Assembly (NCBI GenBank): GCA_003762875.1
Contig: RIBL01000004.1
Coordinates: 110,927-174,926 of the forward strand
Length of the DNA: 64,000 nt
Direction of reading: 5' to 3'
From: Muribaculaceae bacterium Isolate-110 (HZI)
Lineage (GTDB): Bacteria > Bacteroidota > Bacteroidia > Bacteroidales > Muribaculaceae
Shown piece by piece: positions 48,100 to 57,030 of this stretch (position 1 is the first letter of the stretch; each line of letters opens with the position of its first letter). The notes under the pieces are model-generated. The model had not been told where the DNA came from and made no database searches. It saw only the letters and a list, made by a program, of their open reading frames with translations. The position numbers and the translations under genes were made by a program.

Positions 48100-48348
48100 A
48101 TGCCTATGTTCAAGTCTCCTCATCCACACTCCAGCCTTCCGGCACGGGTCCTGCGGTTCTATATCGAAGGCTTCCGCTCCATGACCATAGGACGCAAGCT
48201 CTGGGCCCTTATAATCATCAAACTCGCGTTTATCTTTCTCATCATGAAAATGTTTTTCTTTCCCGATATCCTCTCGCGCGACTATGACACCGATGCCGAG
48301 CGTGCCGACGCCGTGAGGGAGTCATTGTTAAGACGCTCCGCGCCTTAA
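48100..48348 (+). CDS. DUF4492 membrane protein linked to cytochrome bd oxidase
   Basis: 82 residues with one TM helix ('KLWALIIIKLAFIFLIMKMFFFPDIL'). 'VLRFYIEGFRSMTIGRKLWAL' is the DUF4492 signature. The family almost always precedes cydA in Bacteroidota and may be a small accessory subunit, comparable in size to CydX; that role is inference. The stop codon lies inside a hairpin before cydA. Confidence 0.88.
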   Translation: MPMFKSPHPHSSLPARVLRFYIEGFRSMTIGRKLWALIIIKLAFIFLIMKMFFFPDILSRDYDTDAERADAVRESLLRRSAP

Positions 48349-48355
48349 CAATGAC
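48321..48355 (+). terminator. Hairpin overlapping the DUF4492 stop
   Basis: GTCATTGTTAAG (48321-48332) pairs perfectly with CTTAACAATGAC (48344-48355); the stop codon lies in the right arm. No T-run follows, so it may be an attenuator or RNA-stability element. Confidence 0.5.
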
Positions 48356-48467
48356 GGAGTTTATGAAAGTTTAGAGTTTACACCATTGAGAGGTTGTTAA
48401 AAACAAACTCTTAACTCCATCACATTTCCTGTCTTACTGAATATAATCTCACAAAATCAATATCCTT

Positions 48468-50015
48468 ATGCATGATCTAATGACCGTTGTCGACTGGTCG
48501 CGCGGGCTCTTTGCCCTCACCGCCATGTATCACTGGCTCTTCGTTCCCCTCACGCTCGGGCTCGGAGTGATTGTGGGTGTCATGGAGACGCTCTATTACC
48601 GCACACGCGCCGAGAAGTGGCTGGCCACCACCAAGTTCTGGATGACACTATTTGGCATCAACTTTGCCATGGGCGTGGCCACGGGTATCATACTCGAGTT
48701 TGAGTTCGGCACCAACTGGAGCAACTACTCATGGTTTGTCGGCGACATCTTCGGCGCGCCTCTTGCCATCGAGGGCCTGCTGGCCTTCTTCATGGAGGCT
48801 ACGTTTATCGCCATAATGTTTTTCGGTTGGAAGAAAGTCAGCCCCGGATTTCATCTGGCCTCCACATGGCTCACCACAGTCGGAGCGACCATCTCGGCCC
48901 TGTGGATACTCGTGGCCAACGCCTGGATGCAATATCCGGTGGGGATGGAGTTTGACCCGGCCCAGATGCGCAACGTCATGGACGACTTCTGGGCGGTGGC
49001 GTTCTCGCCCGTGGCGGTGCACAAGTTTCTCCACGCAGTGTTTGACGGCTGGGTGCTCGCGTCAATATTCGTCATGGGCGTGAGCGGATGGATGCTCATG
49101 CGCGGCCGCCGGCACGACATGGCCCTCTCGTCGGTGAAGATAGCCGGATGGACAGGTCTGATAGGTATGGTGCTCACCATGTGGACAGGCCACAGCTCGG
49201 CCGTCGACGTGGCCCGCGTGCAGCCCATGAAGCTGGCTGCCATGGAGGGCCTGTATGACGGCAGCCGGGGAGCCGAACTGGTGGGATTCGGCATACTCGA
49301 CCCCACCAAAGAGCGCGGCGATGACAAAGACCCGTTCCTGCTGAAGATAGCCATTCCGCGCGGCCTGTCGTTTCTGGCCCACAGCGATTTCAACACTTTT
49401 GTGCCTGGCATCAACGACCTCATCGACGGCGTGGGCATCAACGCCGAGGGCGACACGGTCAACACCGTCAGCTATGCCGAGCGCATAGCCATGGGCAAGA
49501 AAGCTCATGAGGCCCTGCGCCGATTCGACACAGCCCTGACTGCCGGCGACACGGCAGCCATGGACGCCGCCCGCGCCGAAATCAAGGAGAATTATCCCTA
49601 CTTCGGCTACGGCTATCTCGAGGAAGCCGACGAAGCCGTTCCGCCGGTGGGACTGACATTCTACTCCTTCCACATCATGGTGCTGGCCGGAGGCGCGCTG
49701 CTGGTGGTGCTTCTCGCAGGCCTGTGGGGAGCCTACAAGCGTCCCTGGCTGTGGCAGCAACGCTGGTGGCAATGGGTGGCCATGCTATCGGTGGCGCTGG
49801 TGTGGATCTGTTCGGAGGCCGGATGGGTCACCGCCGAAGTGGGCCGCCAGCCATGGATAATCCAGGATCTCATGCCGGCTCGCGCGGCCATCTCGGCCAT
49901 CCCCGCCGGCTCGGTGATAATCACATTCTGGCTCTTCGCGGCAGTGTTCACAGCCCTGCTCGCAGCCGAGGCCGTAATCATGGTAAAATATATCAACTCC
50001 GCCACGCGGAAGTAA
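48468..50015 (+). CDS. cydA: Cytochrome bd ubiquinol oxidase subunit I
   Basis: 515 residues, multi-TM. Binds hemes b558, b595 and d and reduces O2 to water at low oxygen while oxidising quinol. Motifs: 'YHWLFVPLTLGLG' (axial His), 'INFAMGVATGIILEFEFGTNWSNYSWFVGDIFG' region, 'SFHIMVLAGG' and 'WICSEAGWVTAEVGRQPW'. The Q-loop is of the short type. 15 bases before cydB. Confidence 0.97.
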   Translation: MHDLMTVVDWSRGLFALTAMYHWLFVPLTLGLGVIVGVMETLYYRTRAEKWLATTKFWMTLFGINFAMGVATGIILEFEFGTNWSNYSWFVGDIFGAPLAIEGLLAFFMEATFIAIMFFGWKKVSPGFHLASTWLTTVGATISALWILVANAWMQYPVGMEFDPAQMRNVMDDFWAVAFSPVAVHKFLHAVFDGWVLASIFVMGVSGWMLMRGRRHDMALSSVKIAGWTGLIGMVLTMWTGHSSAVDVARVQPMKLAAMEGLYDGSRGAELVGFGILDPTKERGDDKDPFLLKIAIPRGLSFLAHSDFNTFVPGINDLIDGVGINAEGDTVNTVSYAERIAMGKKAHEALRRFDTALTAGDTAAMDAARAEIKENYPYFGYGYLEEADEAVPPVGLTFYSFHIMVLAGGALLVVLLAGLWGAYKRPWLWQQRWWQWVAMLSVALVWICSEAGWVTAEVGRQPWIIQDLMPARAAISAIPAGSVIITFWLFAAVFTALLAAEAVIMVKYINSATRK

Positions 50016-50030
50016 CACACATATATAATT

Positions 50031-51155
50031 ATGACACTCTCATTGCTACAGGAATATTGGTGGCTGCTCATATCGGTGCTCGGAGCCATCCTCGTGTTTA
50101 TGCTCTTCGTGCAGGGAGGGCAGACCTATCTGCTCGGCGTCAGCGACAATACATCCGACATGGGCCGGATGATCTCGTCGCTGGGCCATAAGTGGGAACT
50201 GACGTTCACCACCCTCGTAGTGTTTGGCGGAGCCTTCTTCGCCTCGTTTCCGCTCTTCTACTCTACCAGCTTCGGAGGAGCCTACTGGCTGTGGATACTC
50301 ATCCTCATCAGTTTTGTGCTCCAGGCCGTGAGCTATGAGTTCCGCTCCAAGTCCGGCAACCTGTTCGGCACCCGCACCTACGACACGTTTCTCTTCCTCA
50401 ACGGAGCCGTGGGGTGCATACTCTTGGGCGTGGCCGTGGGCATGATGTTCTTCGGAGCGGAGTTTCAGGTGAGCAAGGGTAGCATCCTCGATGTCGGCTC
50501 GCCCGTCATCTCGCGCTGGGCCCCGACCCACGGCTTCGAGGCCATATTTTATTGGAAAAACCTCGTGCTCGGGTTTGCCGTGCTCTTCCTGGCCCGCACC
50601 CAGGCCGCACTCTACTTTCTCAACAATCATCCCGAGGGAGGAGAGTTTTTTGAGACCAACCGCCGCCGCGTACTGGTCAACGGTGTCATCTTTGTGGTCA
50701 TCTTCCTGTTTTTCGTAGGGGTGTTGCTCACCTCGCCGTCGCTCGAGACAGTCCGTAACGGCGGACTCGACGGGGGACGCTCGGATTTTGCCTTGGTCGA
50801 CTACAAATATCTACACAACTATCTCGACATGCCTGCCGCGCTTGTGGCTTTCCTTGGCGGGACGGTTATGGTGCTCTACGGGGTGCTTCGTTCGGCCTTC
50901 GCCCGTCACTACACCTGCGGCATATGGTGGAGCGGACTCGGGACGGTGCTCGTGGTGCTGAGTCTCTTCTGGGTTGCGGGCTATAACGCCACGCCCTACT
51001 ACCCCTCGACGCTCGACCCCTCGTCATCGCTGACCATCTACAACAGTTCGTCGTCCCACTTCACCCTCACTGCCATGAGCTGGGTGTCGCTCATCATCCC
51101 CTTCGTGCTGGCCTACATCATCTACGCCTGGCGCGCCATGGACAAGAAGAGCTGA
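50031..51155 (+). CDS. cydB: Cytochrome bd ubiquinol oxidase subunit II
   Basis: 374 residues with about eight to nine TM helices. Partner of CydA in the bd oxidase, needed for assembly and heme placement. The start 'LLQEYWWLLISVLGAILVFMLFVQGGQT' matches the family; 'NHPEGGEFFETNRRRVLVNGVIF' region is also typical of Bacteroidota CydB. Followed by a perfect hairpin. Confidence 0.96.
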   Translation: MTLSLLQEYWWLLISVLGAILVFMLFVQGGQTYLLGVSDNTSDMGRMISSLGHKWELTFTTLVVFGGAFFASFPLFYSTSFGGAYWLWILILISFVLQAVSYEFRSKSGNLFGTRTYDTFLFLNGAVGCILLGVAVGMMFFGAEFQVSKGSILDVGSPVISRWAPTHGFEAIFYWKNLVLGFAVLFLARTQAALYFLNNHPEGGEFFETNRRRVLVNGVIFVVIFLFFVGVLLTSPSLETVRNGGLDGGRSDFALVDYKYLHNYLDMPAALVAFLGGTVMVLYGVLRSAFARHYTCGIWWSGLGTVLVVLSLFWVAGYNATPYYPSTLDPSSSLTIYNSSSSHFTLTAMSWVSLIIPFVLAYIIYAWRAMDKKS

Positions 51156-51189
51156 GTATCGACTAAATATACCAGAATATAACAAAAAT

Positions 51190-51249
51190 AATGACAGAAG
51201 TCTCATAAAAGCAAGGAGAGTATGTTGCTTTTATGAGACTTCTGTCATT
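51190..51249 (+). terminator. Hairpin after cydAB
   Basis: Perfect 24-bp inverted repeat (51190-51213 / 51226-51249, core GACAGAAGTCTC). It shares the ACAGAAGTCTCA word with the dispersed hairpin family. Confidence 0.75.
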
Positions 51250-51402
51250 ATAATCTCAATAAACATACGGAATATTTGTAATTAAATGCACACTCCCCAA
51301 TTTAGAGGTACAAATGTGAAGCCGGAGTGGATGAATTATATATGCTGACATTTCGGATGTACCCAAATTGAGCGACTTTTTTGTTTAATCAGCAAAAAGT
51401 AA

Positions 51403-51410
51403 CTACCTTT
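51403..51410 (+). promoter_or_regulatory. -7 box of the small AT-rich gene
   Basis: TACCTTTG, 25 bases before ATG 51436. The TTG at 51409 lies inside this box and is not a plausible start. Confidence 0.6.
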
Positions 51411-51435
51411 GTCAAAGGACAGCAACTTACTTAAA

Positions 51436-51633
51436 ATGATACGTTCAATACCAAATCCTCCGATGGGACAAGATGATATCTCCAGATTTCGCAGATCTAT
51501 GGAGAAATTTCTACGTGGGGATTATACCGCAGAAGAACGTTGTCAGATAGAGTTGCGCAATGCAAGAGCCAAAATTAATGCAAAACGCATAATCTTAAAT
51601 TGTGGCGGACGCAATCCGCTCATCGGGAATTAA
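51436..51633 (+). CDS. Uncharacterised 65-residue protein
   Basis: Starts 'MIRSIPNPPMGQDDISRFRR', charged and soluble, ends 'INAKRIILNCGGRNPLIGN'. No family recognised. AT-rich compared with cydB and ettA. A clear -7 box upstream supports a real gene. No function can be offered; basic patches would allow nucleic-acid binding. Confidence 0.5.
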   Translation: MIRSIPNPPMGQDDISRFRRSMEKFLRGDYTAEERCQIELRNARAKINAKRIILNCGGRNPLIGN

Positions 51634-51738
51634 TATTCTCTTATTATGGCATATCTGTATATTTATAACACAGACATGTCCCCAAAATACCAATCATCGA
51701 CATAATTACAAATATCAAAATACTCCCAGTTCCAATAT

Positions 51739-53424
51739 ATGGCTGACGACAAGAAAGTAATATTTTCAATGGTGGGCGTGTCAAAGATTTACCCGCCCCA
51801 GAAACAAGTGTTAAAAAACATCTACCTGTCTTTTTTCTACGGAGCCAAGATAGGTATCATCGGTCTGAACGGCTCGGGTAAGTCGTCGCTGCTCAAGATT
51901 ATAGCCGGCATTGACAAGAGCTATCAGGGTGAAGTGGTATTCTCGCCGGGCTACTCGGTGGGCTATCTGGAGCAGGACCCGCAGCTCGACCCCGAAAAGA
52001 CTGTCATCGAGGTGGTGCGCGAGGGCGTGCAGCCCATCATGGACCTCATCGCCGAGTTTGACAAGGTAAACGAGTCGTTTGGCGACCCCGATGTGCTCGA
52101 GGACCCCGACAAGATGGATGCACTGCTGGCCCGTCAGGCCGAGCTTCAGGACAAGCTCGACGCGGCCGACGCCTGGAATATCGACTCGAAGCTCGAGCGC
52201 GCCATGGACGCCCTGCAGTGTCCGCCCGACGACCAGAAGGTGGCCACACTCTCTGGTGGCGAACGCCGCCGCGTGGCCCTGTGCCGCCTGCTGCTCCAGC
52301 AGCCCGACATACTCCTGCTTGACGAGCCGACCAACCACCTCGACGCCGAGAGCATCGACTGGCTTGAACAGCATCTCCAGCAATATCCCGGCACAGTCAT
52401 CGCCATCACTCACGACCGTTACTTCCTCGACCATGTGGCCGGATGGATTCTCGAGCTTGACCGCGGCGAGGGCATACCCTGGAAAGGCAACTATTCGTCG
52501 TGGCTCGACCAGAAGACCAAGCGCATGGCCCAGGAGGAGAAGCAGGCGTCAAAGCGTCGCAAGACTCTGGAGCGTGAGCTCGAATGGGTGCGCATGGCTC
52601 CCAAGGCCCGTCAGGCCAAGGGCAAGGCCCGTCTCAACAGTTATGACCGACTGCTCAACGAGGACCAGAAGGAGCGCGAGGAACGTCTGGAGATTTTCAT
52701 CCCCAACGGTCCGCGTCTCGGAGCCAAGGTAATCGACGTGCAGGGCTTCTCCAAAGCGTTTGGCAAGAAACAATTGTTCAAGGACCTGAGCTTCTCGCTG
52801 CCGCAGGGCGGCATCGTGGGCGTAATCGGGCCCAACGGTGCGGGCAAGACCACACTCTTCCGCCTCATCATGGGTCAGGAGACTCCCGACGCGGGTTCGT
52901 TTGAGGTAGGCGAGACCGTCAAGGTGGCTTATGTCGACCAGACCCACCACGACCTGGTACCCGAGAAGAGCGTCTATGAGGTAATCTCGCAGGGTGTGGA
53001 GAGTTTCCGTATGGGCGGACGCGATGTCAACGCCCGTGCCTATCTGTCACGCTTCAACTTCACCGGTGCCGACCAGGAGAAGAAAATCGGTGTGCTCTCG
53101 GGCGGCGAGCGTAACCGCCTGCATCTGGCCATGGCTCTCAAAGAGGAGGGCAATGTGCTTCTGCTCGACGAGCCGACCAACGACATCGACGTCAACACTC
53201 TGCGCGCGCTCGAGGAGGGTCTGGAGGACTTTGCCGGGTGTGCCGTTGTGGTGAGCCACGACCGATGGTTTCTCGACCGCATATGCACACACATACTCTC
53301 ATTTGAGGGTGACGGCAATGTAGTGTTCTACGAAGGCTCCTACTCCGACTACGAGGACTACAAGCGCGCCCACAACGGCGGCAAGGAACCCACCCGCCGC
53401 CGCTACCGCAAGCTTATGGAATAA
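51739..53424 (+). CDS. ettA: Energy-dependent translational throttle ABC-F protein EttA
   Basis: 561 residues with two ABC domains and no membrane segment. Walker A 'GLNGSGKSSLLK' and 'GPNGAGKTTLFR'; signatures 'LSGGERRRVALC' and 'LSGGERNRLHLA'; Walker B 'LLLDEPTNHLDAES' and 'LLLDEPTNDIDVNT'. The ABC-F linker ('KQASKRRKTLERELEWVRM') includes the arm that contacts the ribosome E site. EttA gates the first elongation step according to ATP/ADP ratio. It has the EttA-type start 'FSMVGVSKIYPPQKQVLKNI'. A shared-arm hairpin follows. Confidence 0.95.
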   Translation: MADDKKVIFSMVGVSKIYPPQKQVLKNIYLSFFYGAKIGIIGLNGSGKSSLLKIIAGIDKSYQGEVVFSPGYSVGYLEQDPQLDPEKTVIEVVREGVQPIMDLIAEFDKVNESFGDPDVLEDPDKMDALLARQAELQDKLDAADAWNIDSKLERAMDALQCPPDDQKVATLSGGERRRVALCRLLLQQPDILLLDEPTNHLDAESIDWLEQHLQQYPGTVIAITHDRYFLDHVAGWILELDRGEGIPWKGNYSSWLDQKTKRMAQEEKQASKRRKTLERELEWVRMAPKARQAKGKARLNSYDRLLNEDQKEREERLEIFIPNGPRLGAKVIDVQGFSKAFGKKQLFKDLSFSLPQGGIVGVIGPNGAGKTTLFRLIMGQETPDAGSFEVGETVKVAYVDQTHHDLVPEKSVYEVISQGVESFRMGGRDVNARAYLSRFNFTGADQEKKIGVLSGGERNRLHLAMALKEEGNVLLLDEPTNDIDVNTLRALEEGLEDFAGCAVVVSHDRWFLDRICTHILSFEGDGNVVFYEGSYSDYEDYKRAHNGGKEPTRRRYRKLME

Positions 53425-53434
53425 GAAACTGAAA

Positions 53435-53546
53435 GATACATAAGGACAGAAGTCTCAGAAGAAACAGAAGTTTTTTAATGGCTACAATCATGATAGCCTG
53501 TATAAAAAAACTTCTGTTTCTTCTGAGACTTCTGTCCTTTTGTATC
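53435..53546. repeat. Shared-arm intergenic hairpin, copy 3
   Basis: Arms 53435-53476 (GATACATAAGGACAGAAG... to TTTTTT) and 53505-53546. The loop itself forms a second palindrome (GGCTACAATCATGATAGCC). Sits after ettA; probable terminator. Confidence 0.7.
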
Positions 53547-53629
53547 TCCCCGCCTGCCGAGACTGAGTTTTTGGCATACATAATCAATCTTTTAATACTC
53601 CGAATAATGATGGTTTGAACAAAAATTCG

Positions 53630-53637
53630 TAGATTTG
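53630..53637 (+). promoter_or_regulatory. -7 box of the susC-like gene
   Basis: TAGATTTG, 90 bases before ATG 53728. The leader contains a small hairpin (CTCTC/GAGAG near 53652-53667). Confidence 0.5.
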
Positions 53638-53727
53638 CAACGGAGTCATTGTCTCTCTTCGACAGAGAGGCCTGACTTACAGATAGGTCAAAATGTAAAA
53701 ATCCAATTTTTTTCATCATTGTTACAT

Positions 53728-56700
53728 ATGCAAAGAACACGTAATCTATTCCTTGCAATGGCCACTGCTATGCGCACCATCATGTGCGTCACAGTGTTGC
53801 TGTTATCGGGAGGGTTAATTCCCGCCCATGCGCTATCGGCCGCCGACATTGTCGAGGCCACAGGCACGGTATCTGACGAACACGGTGAGGCCCTGCCGGG
53901 TGTGACCGTAACGCAGACCGGAGTCTCTTCCAATGTGGTAGTGACCGACCTCGACGGCCTGTACACTATCAAAGTCCCCAAGGGCAGCGTTGTAGAATTT
54001 ACCTATATCGGCAAAAATCCCGCTCAGGTGACCGTCAGCGCATCCAAGACCTATGACGTGACTCTCTATGACAACGAGACCATGCTCGACGAAGTGATGG
54101 TGACCGGCTACTCGACCATCTCGAAGGCACAGTCGACCGGTGCGTTTCAGAAAATTTCGGGCGAAACACTCCAGCTGCGCCGCATGGACAATCTGGAGGA
54201 TATCCTCGAGGGCAATATCGTTGGTTATGTCGACGGAAAGATACGCGGTGTCACCACCATGAACGCTATCGCCAATCCGCTCGTGGTCATCGACGGATTT
54301 CCGGTGGAAAACGCCTCGCTCAACCGTGCGGGCCAGACTTCTGAAAACATGCCCGACCTCAACCCCGAGGACATAGAGAGCGTGACGGTGCTCAAGGATG
54401 CCGCCGCAGCCTCGATCTACGGTGCGCGCGCAGCCAACGGTGTGATTGTCATCACTACCAAGAAGGCTCAGGTGGGACGTCCGGAAGTGAGCTTCTCGGC
54501 CACTCTCACCACTCAGAAGTATTCACAGTATGTCGACAACCGAACCGATGCGGCCGACATCATCGCACTCGAGCGCGCCTGGGCCGCACAGTATCCCGAC
54601 CTGCTGGCCGGAGGCAGCACAGCCTCCAAGGTGGCCGACGACATGCGTCTCGGCACCATGCCGAGCCAGGGTGTCAACACGCTGCTCGACATGTATACCG
54701 GCGCGATGTCGATGGACGAGGGCAACGCCCGTCTCAACTCGCTCGCCACTCTGGGCTACCGCTACTATGACCAGGCCAAGGAGTATGGCAAACGCAATCC
54801 GTTCCATCAGCAGTATAACCTGCGTGTGGCACAGTCGTCGGAGCGCAACAGCTTCAACGCTTCGGCCACATTCTGGAAGCACAATTTCGAGGACGTCAAC
54901 CATGGCGACCACTCGCTCGGCCTCAATATCACCGACCAGATGAAGGTCACCGACTGGCTCACCGCCGACTTTGGTGCCTACATCAAATATGGCCGCGAGA
55001 ATATCCAGAACTACAATCTGCTCAACCCGGGCTTTACCTTCCTGCCTTATGACGGCCTGGTGGGAGCCGACGGCAGCTATATAGCTGCTCCCGACCAGGG
55101 CGACGCAAGCCGCCGCGAGTCGATAGCCCAGTATGGCATGGTGCCCGAGATGCTGGTGCCCATGGATGAGCTCAACTATGGCCGCTCCAAGGCCAAGAGC
55201 CTCGAGACCCGTGTGTTTGGCAAGCTACGTTTCAACTTCACCTCATGGCTCAACTATGACGTGCAGTTCCAGTATGAGACGGCCAATACCGACACCGACT
55301 ATCTCCAGGACCGTTACAGCTACAACATCGTGACACGCCTCAACAACTTCGTGACACGCAACGCCGCGACAGGCGCGCTCACCTACAATCTGCCCGAGGG
55401 CGACGTGATGTATCGCACAGGCCTCAAGTCGCGCGGATATGATTTCCGTCAGCAACTCAACTTCAACTACCGCCTCAACGACCTGCACAACATCCTCGTA
55501 TTTGTCGGACAGGAGGTGCGTGACAACCGCATGACTTTCACCGACAACACCTACTATGGCTACGACCCTGAACTGCTGTCGTGGAAGCCATTCAACCAGC
55601 AGAGTCTCAGCTACTTCTCTGGCGTGCTCGGAGCCGCCCAGTTCAATATGTCCGACCAGGAGTCGATGCATGAGATTTCCAACCGCTTCGTTTCGTTCTA
55701 CGGCAACGCCTCCTACTCGCTGGCCGACAAATACAACCTCACGGCGAGCCTGCGCTGGGACCGTTCCAACCTGTGGGGCACCAGCTCGAAATATCAGAAC
55801 AAGCCTATATGGTCAATCGGTGCGAGCTGGAACCTCAACCGTGAGTCGTTTATCGGCGAGCAGTGGTGGCTCAACAATCTTCAGCTCCGCGCATCCTACG
55901 GTATCGGCGGTAACATAGGCCGCAACACCGCACCCTACATGACCGCCCAGTATTTCCCCGGCTCATTCGGCACCACCGGCATGGTGATAGCTCCGCCCAA
56001 CAAGGACATACGCTGGGAGAAGACCCGCACCATCAACGTTGGCGTCGACTTTGACCTTCTGCGCAACCGCCTGTGGGGTAGCATCGACTATTATCACAAG
56101 AAGAGCACCGACCTTCTCGCGCTCATCAACGGCTCGCCCACACAGGGATTTGGCTACACAACCCTCACCACTAACAACGGTGCCATGAACAATCAGGGCT
56201 TTGAGCTGAGCCTCTCGGGCCAGATCATACGCAAGGCCGATCTCGTGTGGACCTCGACCCTGCTCTATGCCCTCAACCACAACAAGGTCAAGAGCATCTC
56301 CATCCAGCCCTCCAACTATGACTCACGTCTTACTCTCCCCACCTCCTACCCGACCATCGACAACCCCTACAACGCTATCTATGCCTACCGCTGGGCCGGC
56401 CTCAGCCCAGAGGGTGAACCTCAGATATATGACGCCGAGGGCAACGTGACCACCGAGGATGTGCGCGATGTCAACGCCATCGTCTACAGCGGCACCACTG
56501 TGCCTGTACACAGCGGCTCGTTCTCCAACGTGGTGAGATGGAAGGGTCTCGAATTTTCGGCCATGGTGACTTTTGCCTTCGGCCATAAGGTGCGCGACAA
56601 TCTCACCCCGAGCATCTCCATGACCTCGGGACGCATCGTCACCACCAGCAAGGACATCATGAATGCCTGGAGCAAGCCCGGCGACGAGGCTTTCACCGAC

Positions 56701-56991
56701 GTGCCCCGTCTGCTCTTCTCCAACGACACGGCCAACTACAACTCCTATCGCAACAAGATCTACAGCTACTCTGACCTCTTCATCTACGACGCCTCCAACA
56801 TACGCATCCGCGACATCGGCGTCTCCTATCTGCTCCCCTCCCAGATATGCCGCCAGGCCTATCTGAAGCAGGTCAAATTCAGATTCTCGGTCGAGAACGT
56901 AGCCACCATCGCCATGGACAGCAAGGCCCACTACCTGCTGGGAGGCAAGGAGAGCCCCAACTTTGTATTCGGCCTCAACCTCGGCTTCTAA
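53728..56991 (+). CDS. SusC/RagA-family TonB-dependent outer-membrane transporter
   Basis: 1087 residues from ATG 53728. Signal peptide (about 1-36, ending 'LIPAHALSAA'), CarboxypepD_reg-like domain ('ATGTVSDEHGEALPGVTVTQTG', about 42-120), plug ('LDEVMVTGYSTISKAQSTGAF', 'DIESVTVLKDAAAASIYGARAANGVIVITTKKA'), then a 22-strand barrel ending 'FVFGLNLGF' with terminal Phe. It imports a nutrient bound by its SusD partner, powered by TonB. No glycoside hydrolase, sulfatase or regulator is adjacent, so the substrate cannot be predicted; a peptide or glycan is equally possible. Confidence 0.95.
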   Translation: MQRTRNLFLAMATAMRTIMCVTVLLLSGGLIPAHALSAADIVEATGTVSDEHGEALPGVTVTQTGVSSNVVVTDLDGLYTIKVPKGSVVEFTYIGKNPAQVTVSASKTYDVTLYDNETMLDEVMVTGYSTISKAQSTGAFQKISGETLQLRRMDNLEDILEGNIVGYVDGKIRGVTTMNAIANPLVVIDGFPVENASLNRAGQTSENMPDLNPEDIESVTVLKDAAAASIYGARAANGVIVITTKKAQVGRPEVSFSATLTTQKYSQYVDNRTDAADIIALERAWAAQYPDLLAGGSTASKVADDMRLGTMPSQGVNTLLDMYTGAMSMDEGNARLNSLATLGYRYYDQAKEYGKRNPFHQQYNLRVAQSSERNSFNASATFWKHNFEDVNHGDHSLGLNITDQMKVTDWLTADFGAYIKYGRENIQNYNLLNPGFTFLPYDGLVGADGSYIAAPDQGDASRRESIAQYGMVPEMLVPMDELNYGRSKAKSLETRVFGKLRFNFTSWLNYDVQFQYETANTDTDYLQDRYSYNIVTRLNNFVTRNAATGALTYNLPEGDVMYRTGLKSRGYDFRQQLNFNYRLNDLHNILVFVGQEVRDNRMTFTDNTYYGYDPELLSWKPFNQQSLSYFSGVLGAAQFNMSDQESMHEISNRFVSFYGNASYSLADKYNLTASLRWDRSNLWGTSSKYQNKPIWSIGASWNLNRESFIGEQWWLNNLQLRASYGIGGNIGRNTAPYMTAQYFPGSFGTTGMVIAPPNKDIRWEKTRTINVGVDFDLLRNRLWGSIDYYHKKSTDLLALINGSPTQGFGYTTLTTNNGAMNNQGFELSLSGQIIRKADLVWTSTLLYALNHNKVKSISIQPSNYDSRLTLPTSYPTIDNPYNAIYAYRWAGLSPEGEPQIYDAEGNVTTEDVRDVNAIVYSGTTVPVHSGSFSNVVRWKGLEFSAMVTFAFGHKVRDNLTPSISMTSGRIVTTSKDIMNAWSKPGDEAFTDVPRLLFSNDTANYNSYRNKIYSYSDLFIYDASNIRIRDIGVSYLLPSQICRQAYLKQVKFRFSVENVATIAMDSKAHYLLGGKESPNFVFGLNLGF

Positions 56992-57030
56992 GAGGGTGTT
57001 AAAAACAATCCACTTTTACGACAACCAAAT

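Noticed and set aside
51739..53424. ABC-F antibiotic-resistance protein
   Set aside because: Length, N-terminus and arm region match housekeeping EttA rather than resistance ABC-F proteins.
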